Source of the DNA: Leptodontidium sp. MPI-SDFR-AT-0119
Lineage: Eukaryota > Ascomycota > Leotiomycetes > Helotiales > Leptodontidiaceae
Direction: 5' to 3'
NCBI GenBank assembly: GCA_020726505.1
Contig: JAHLEZ010000003.1
Span: forward strand, 1,550,001-1,614,000
DNA length: 64,000 nucleotides
Shown here: positions 59,848 to 64,000 of the stretch, piece after piece
Numbering within the stretch: the stretch's first letter is position 1
Layout of the letters: the number at the start of each line of letters is the position of its first letter
Program-made: the position numbers and the translations under genes
Notes under the pieces: model-generated
Told to the model about the DNA's origin: nothing
What the model saw: only the letters and a program-made list of their open reading frames with translations
The model's database searches: none

Positions 59848-60375
59848 ATAACATCAATCAAGCACTTTCCCTTCATTTCTTTTGTTGTTGTTTATTGTCT
59901 TGGAGTTCGGGATTTGGATCGGATTGGATTGGAATATTCGAGATACCCATTGACACTCTTTTGAAATTTTTTGTATATCCCTATGGATTGCTGCTACGGA
60001 CATAATGTCTAATTGCACCTCAATATTGTGTAATTATAATGTATGATAGCTGTTGATAGGGATCGATTCAAATTAGGAAACAGGACGAAATCTAATCAGG
60101 ATCATCACCTGAAGTTGCTCCAACCATCATACTCCGTGAGACCATAAATCCACAAATCTCTCTAGACTTGAGATAGTGTACGACGAACTTGCCGAATGAT
60201 TTCTGACGGTCACAAGATAATATTAAGAAGCGCAAGACAAAAACACAACGACGCTAAAGCCTTGCTCGCTAGAAATCTAAAAACAGCTCCCCCCTGTCCA
60301 AAGCTAGCGCGTCCCTCACAACTCCTCCCCCCCAAAAAAGCAACCAGCTCTCCACATTCTCCCATCCACCCCACC
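59848..60375. other. Intergenic region, tandem genes
   Basis: 3' flank of the conserved gene and promoter of the dynactin gene. An in-frame upstream extension of the dynactin frame starts at 60196 but does not look like protein. Confidence 0.5.
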
Positions 60376-62184
60376 ATGTCTTCCTTCACACCATACACCT
60401 ATTTCCAGTGTCCCTGCACCGACACATCAACGCCCTCTCAAAGACTGGGAGAATCGAGTCCCATCACCTCGGAGGAGAACTCCGACGACGACGACCGGAC
60501 ATTTGACCCGCGAGCTCCTCGGGCAAACTACAGCTTGTACCCCCTCGAACACCTGCTCTACTGTGAAGACTGCCACCAGATCCGCTGTCCGCGATGCGTG
60601 CTCGACGAGATAGTGACGTGGTTCTGTCCGAATTGTCTGTTCGAGGTGCCTAGTAGCACCGTGAAGTCGGAGGGGAATAGGTATGTTGCTTCAACCTCAG
60701 ATCTACGTATTGGTTGGTTTGGCAGATATCTAACTCCTTGGGGATCTAGATGTACGCGCAGTTGTTTCCAATGCCCGATATGCATTGCTCCCCTATCTGT
60801 CAGCAGTTTGGAAGCCCCGCCTGAAGGTCTAGGTGCGGAATACGTGGCCCAGAATGGTCCTTTCGTCCTCAACTGCGGGTATTGCACGTGGAGCTCCAAG
60901 GAGATAGGCATACAATTCGACAAACCGAATGGTATATTCTCACAGCTGGCCAAGATCAGGAATGGCGGGGAAGCTATAGTGACCGCCAAAGAGCGGCGGA
61001 AGGATCGTGAGGATCGAAAGAGGGATTTCTCGGGGACGTCTATATCGGAGGAGAGTCCTGACCAGGAGACATTCCAAACGCTAGATCCAAATGAGAAATT
61101 GGATGCTGCGAGCCAGTTCTCGAACTTGAAGGCGTTCTATCAGTCCCAGCTCGCGGATTCCTCCACTGTTGGCGCTCTGGGCTTCCCAGGGGATTACGGC
61201 TACGGCTCTCCAGGAGCATTATCTCGGATCATGGGTTTATACACAGGAGGAAGCATGGTAGACAAGAAATCTAAGAGCAAAGTTGGCAATATGCGCGAAG
61301 CGCAAGATGCACTCGAAGGTCTCCAACTCACGCCGTCATCAGATGAAGAAGCCATCAAGAAACTCCACGCCGAAGGCTGGCACAGCACCGCAACAGCGGT
61401 ACAGAGAAAAGAAGCACCGAACCACAACGCTCAATTCCTCACAGATCTCCGCCCTATAGCATACCTCCTCCGCACGAAACGGTCTAAGCGCTGTAAAACA
61501 TGTCGTCATATCCTCTCGAAGCCCGAATCCAAGATCCAGACTACGCGCTTCAGGATCCGTTTGGTGGCGCTGAATTACATCCCTACTATCAATATCAAGC
61601 CGCTACAGAATACGTCCGCGTTGGCACTCACGGCTCTGAAACCCGTGCAGTTCTTGCTGACGTTTAAGAATCCCCTGTTTGATAGGGTGAAGGTTACATT
61701 GGCTACGCCGGCTAAGACTCCAGGGAGGTTCGGGAGTAAAGTCACGGTCCTGTGTCCGCAATTCGAAGTCGGCGCCAATACAGATGCGTGGGAGGAAGCA
61801 TTACGTGAAGGTGGCAATCGAAATAGTTCAGGCGAGAAGAGACGCACGAAAGCTGAAGCTAGCGAGGGGCAGCATCAAGCAGAAGCTGGGAAGGTGTGGG
61901 AACGGGGCAGGAACTGGACGAGTGTTGTTCTCGAGGTTGTGCCTGCCTCGTTGAGGATTGACGGGCCGGAGTTCATGAGGAGTGAGGAGCAGAAGAGCGA
62001 TGATGGGCCGTTGAGGGAGGATGAGGATGTTGTGGAGATTCCGGTGTTTGTGAGAGTCGAGTGGGAGACGGATGCTACGCAGGAGGAGGGCGCGGGCTTG
62101 GGTGGAAAGGATAAGGATGCGAGGGAGAAGAGGGAGTTGGCTTATTGGTGTGTGCTTGGTGCTGGCAAGATCGCTAGAGATTAG
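60376..62184 (+). CDS. Dynactin subunit 4 (p62)
   Basis: Two exons (60376-60680, 60750-62184) encode 579 residues. The start ATG (MSSFTPYTYFQCPC) is preceded by in-frame but non-conserved codons back to 60196, which are taken as leader. The intron of 69 bases has no stop and is a multiple of three, so it can be read through by mistake. Zinc-ribbon-like cysteine pairs, YCEDCHQIRCPRC, WFCPNCLF and, after the splice, CFQCPICIAPL, then LNCGYCTWSS, are the p62 signature. A later pair in KRCKTCRHIL and the C-terminal beta-rich region ending REKRELAYWCVLGAGKI complete the family pattern. p62 sits at the pointed end of dynactin with Arp11 and p25/p27 and helps dynein-dependent transport and nuclear movement. 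Confidence 0.93.
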   Translation: MSSFTPYTYFQCPCTDTSTPSQRLGESSPITSEENSDDDDRTFDPRAPRANYSLYPLEHLLYCEDCHQIRCPRCVLDEIVTWFCPNCLFEVPSSTVKSEGNRYVASTSDLRIGWFGRYLTPWGSRCTRSCFQCPICIAPLSVSSLEAPPEGLGAEYVAQNGPFVLNCGYCTWSSKEIGIQFDKPNGIFSQLAKIRNGGEAIVTAKERRKDREDRKRDFSGTSISEESPDQETFQTLDPNEKLDAASQFSNLKAFYQSQLADSSTVGALGFPGDYGYGSPGALSRIMGLYTGGSMVDKKSKSKVGNMREAQDALEGLQLTPSSDEEAIKKLHAEGWHSTATAVQRKEAPNHNAQFLTDLRPIAYLLRTKRSKRCKTCRHILSKPESKIQTTRFRIRLVALNYIPTINIKPLQNTSALALTALKPVQFLLTFKNPLFDRVKVTLATPAKTPGRFGSKVTVLCPQFEVGANTDAWEEALREGGNRNSSGEKRRTKAEASEGQHQAEAGKVWERGRNWTSVVLEVVPASLRIDGPEFMRSEEQKSDDGPLREDEDVVEIPVFVRVEWETDATQEEGAGLGGKDKDAREKRELAYWCVLGAGKIARD

Positions 62185-62507
62185 ACAGAGACAGACACAC
62201 ATCTTTGGCTGGCGCAATATACCCATTTGATATTTGCACATTTCATGGTTCTCACTCTTAGGTTTTAATGGTGTATGGTATTGTCTTTATGTTTGTGACG
62301 TGATGAAATTCAATTGGATGGCAAGCAGTGACATTTGCAAGTCCATCTACCATTCGAGAAGCCTAGCTACGCCTCCCAAACAGAGCAAATCCCAAGGCGG
62401 GTGATTCATCACATCCCATCCCAACCGTTCCACTCCATCCATTCCATTCATGATGCTTGCAAGACTTTTTTGAAAGACCACACCAGACCCGACCAGCCAA
62501 ACCACGT
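62185..62507. other. Intergenic region, convergent genes
   Basis: It separates the 3' ends of the dynactin and eS7 genes. No feature is seen. Confidence 0.5.
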
Positions 62508-63668
62508 CTAGTACTCAGCAGGGCCAGATTGGGGGAACTCGAAACCGACACCACGACCAGTCAACTTGCGGTAGACCTCAGAGTAAGTATCGAGTCTGTG
62601 ATCGACACCACCCTTCTCCTTCTCGTCGAGGACGACCTTGAGGACCTTGCTGCCATCTTCCTTGGTGCGGAGGCGCTTGCCGACGATCTCGACGGGGTAC
62701 ACGAGGTCGCTGAGGATGGCGTCGTGGACGGCGGTGAGTGTTCGGGAACGGGGTCGCTTTTGAGTCTGCGAGGTTCGGGAGCGGTTGGAGCGCTTGGGGC
62801 GGGGGAGGATACGGCGCGAGGCAAGGAAGAGGACGTGGCGGTCGGAGAACTTCTTCTCGAGCTCACGGGTGAGGCTATTCAAATCCAATTCAGCATACAG
62901 GTCTGGCAAATCAAATTTCCAACCTGAAGCTGAAGAGGGAGGGGAGGAAGGGAGAGGGGAGGAGAACATACCGTTGCTGCACACGGTGGAAACCCTGGAG
63001 GGATGGGACGGGGACAAAGATGACAATAGCCTTCTTGCCGTGGCCAACTTCGACCTATTCAAGGATCAAAAGTCAGCATGCGATCTCCATGTTTGTTGTA
63101 GAAAACGAAACAATGGTCCGCAGCCCGTCCGATTCCGAAATTCCAACGACTTTGCGCGGGCGCTGGCGCCAGCAGAGCACCAAAAACCCCTCTTTTCTTT
63201 CGAAAAGAAGAGCCAAAGTATGCAGACCAGCTGACTGACAACCCATCCATTCATAGCATCCATAGCACCACAATTGTAGTATGTATCCATTCTGTATCTC
63301 AAGTATGCTGATATAAACCCTCATGTATGTATGAATATATGGCTGTATGTGTGTATGTCTGTCGTCTGCCAGCAGCGCCCGCGTCGTCGTTTCGTTCGTT
63401 CGATCTAAAGCTGCGTGCCATTCCAATTCCAACTCAACACCTCGTCTCGTCGCAGAGAGTAGGATATTGCATCGTATTGTATCTAGAATATAGAGTTCTG
63501 TCAATTGCTTACCTCTCTAGCGGAGACGATCTGAAGAGGGCGAAGAGCAGCCTTGAGGTCAGAGGTGTTGCTCTCAAGGTCGTAAAGAGCGCCAGCGATG
63601 CTGGTCTCGAGCTCGCTGGGCTTTGCGCGCGATGGGCTGTTCGCCGCGATCTTGTTGATGGCACTCAT
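62508..63668 (-). CDS. RPS7: 40S ribosomal protein eS7
   Basis: Three exons (63513-63668, 62972-63054, 62508-62874) encode 201 residues. It starts [19 protein letters not shown] and contains [40 protein letters not shown] and [20 protein letters not shown], which are diagnostic of eS7. The first intron is long for this genome (458 bases, 63055-63512) and the second is 97. Long first introns near the 5' end are common in ribosomal protein genes and may aid expression. I looked for C/D-box snoRNA signs in intron 1 and found none. eS7 is part of the small ribosomal subunit. Confidence 0.97.
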
Positions 63669-64000
63669 ATTTGCGGTGTTGTCGAGGTTGTCGTTGAGGT
63701 CGAGGGGAGGGAGATGCGCTTCACGAAATTTTGAAGTTGGCCTGGGAGAATGTGTTGTGGGTGGTTTTTGCGCTAGGCTGGCTAGCCGAGAAGGGCGGAT
63801 CTACGCTAAGGAAGATACAGCCAATCAGCTTTTGGTGGTATTCTGAGCCTCCTCTTTTCTCATCTCAACCTCACTCACCCTCTTGCTCCGTGAGGAGGGG
63901 TTTGTGAAATTCCTTCGTAACGGCCCCCTCAAAACTTTGAGTTTCATTGGTAACCTCGTACTCGCATCAACTCGCATTCGAGCTGAGAGATTCCAAAATC
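63669..64000. other. Upstream region of RPS7, window edge
   Basis: Promoter and 5' leader. No gene is visible before the window ends. Confidence 0.5.

Noticed and set aside
1..64000. CRISPR arrays, operons, riboswitches, bacterial-type signals
   Set aside because: The window is eukaryotic; no regularly spaced repeats or such elements were seen.

Overview
This is nuclear DNA of a filamentous ascomycete. The genes carry short spliceosomal introns (mostly 45-100 bases, GTAAGT-type donors, CTAAC-type branch sites). The gene content is fungal: GH43-like and GH55 enzymes, fungal MFS transporters, a DPLNW-type transporter motif, a WSC-domain protein, Vam7, Nto1 and a large conserved fungal protein of unknown function. 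A Leotiomycetes-like fungus fits, but that placement is an inference. I rebuilt exon structures by hand; every multi-exon model below keeps one frame and a total length divisible by three, with one internal TGA noted in one gene.

Region 1 (0.6-20.5 kb) is an accessory, metabolic stretch: a secreted GH43-like protein, a peroxisomal (C-terminal SKL) acyl-CoA ligase, a glutathione S-transferase, a cytochrome P450, an FAD monooxygenase, a DPLNW-type MFS transporter, a TRI12-like MFS transporter with an in-frame TGA, and a secreted aspartic protease fused to a Ser/Thr-rich stalk and a WSC domain. No polyketide synthase, peptide synthetase or terpene cyclase is present, so this looks more like an aromatic-acid breakdown or detoxification set (activate, oxidise, conjugate, export) than a complete biosynthetic cluster.

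Region 2 (20.5-32.5 kb) is gene-poor. It holds a frameshifted, truncated epoxide-hydrolase-like pseudogene, a 30-base poly-C run, a CA/CT microsatellite and one large membrane-anchored coiled-coil protein.

Region 3 (32.5-48 kb) mixes housekeeping genes (Vam7-type SNARE, EB1/Bim1 microtubule end-binding protein, tRNA-Arg) with a GH55 glucanase, a third MFS transporter that needs a GC-AG intron, and an NADP-dependent cinnamyl-alcohol-type dehydrogenase.

Region 4 (48-64 kb) is mostly core genes: the Nto1 histone-acetyltransferase subunit, a large conserved fungal protein, dynactin p62 and ribosomal protein eS7. A 4.9-kb gene-free stretch holds a 266-bp Harbinger-like MITE.

A second, unclassified MITE family of about 250 bp is scattered across 11.5-42.6 kb: four full-length or near full-length copies and one solo end. 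Two copies have clean 3-bp target duplications. One sits in the shared promoter between the FAD monooxygenase and the first MFS gene.
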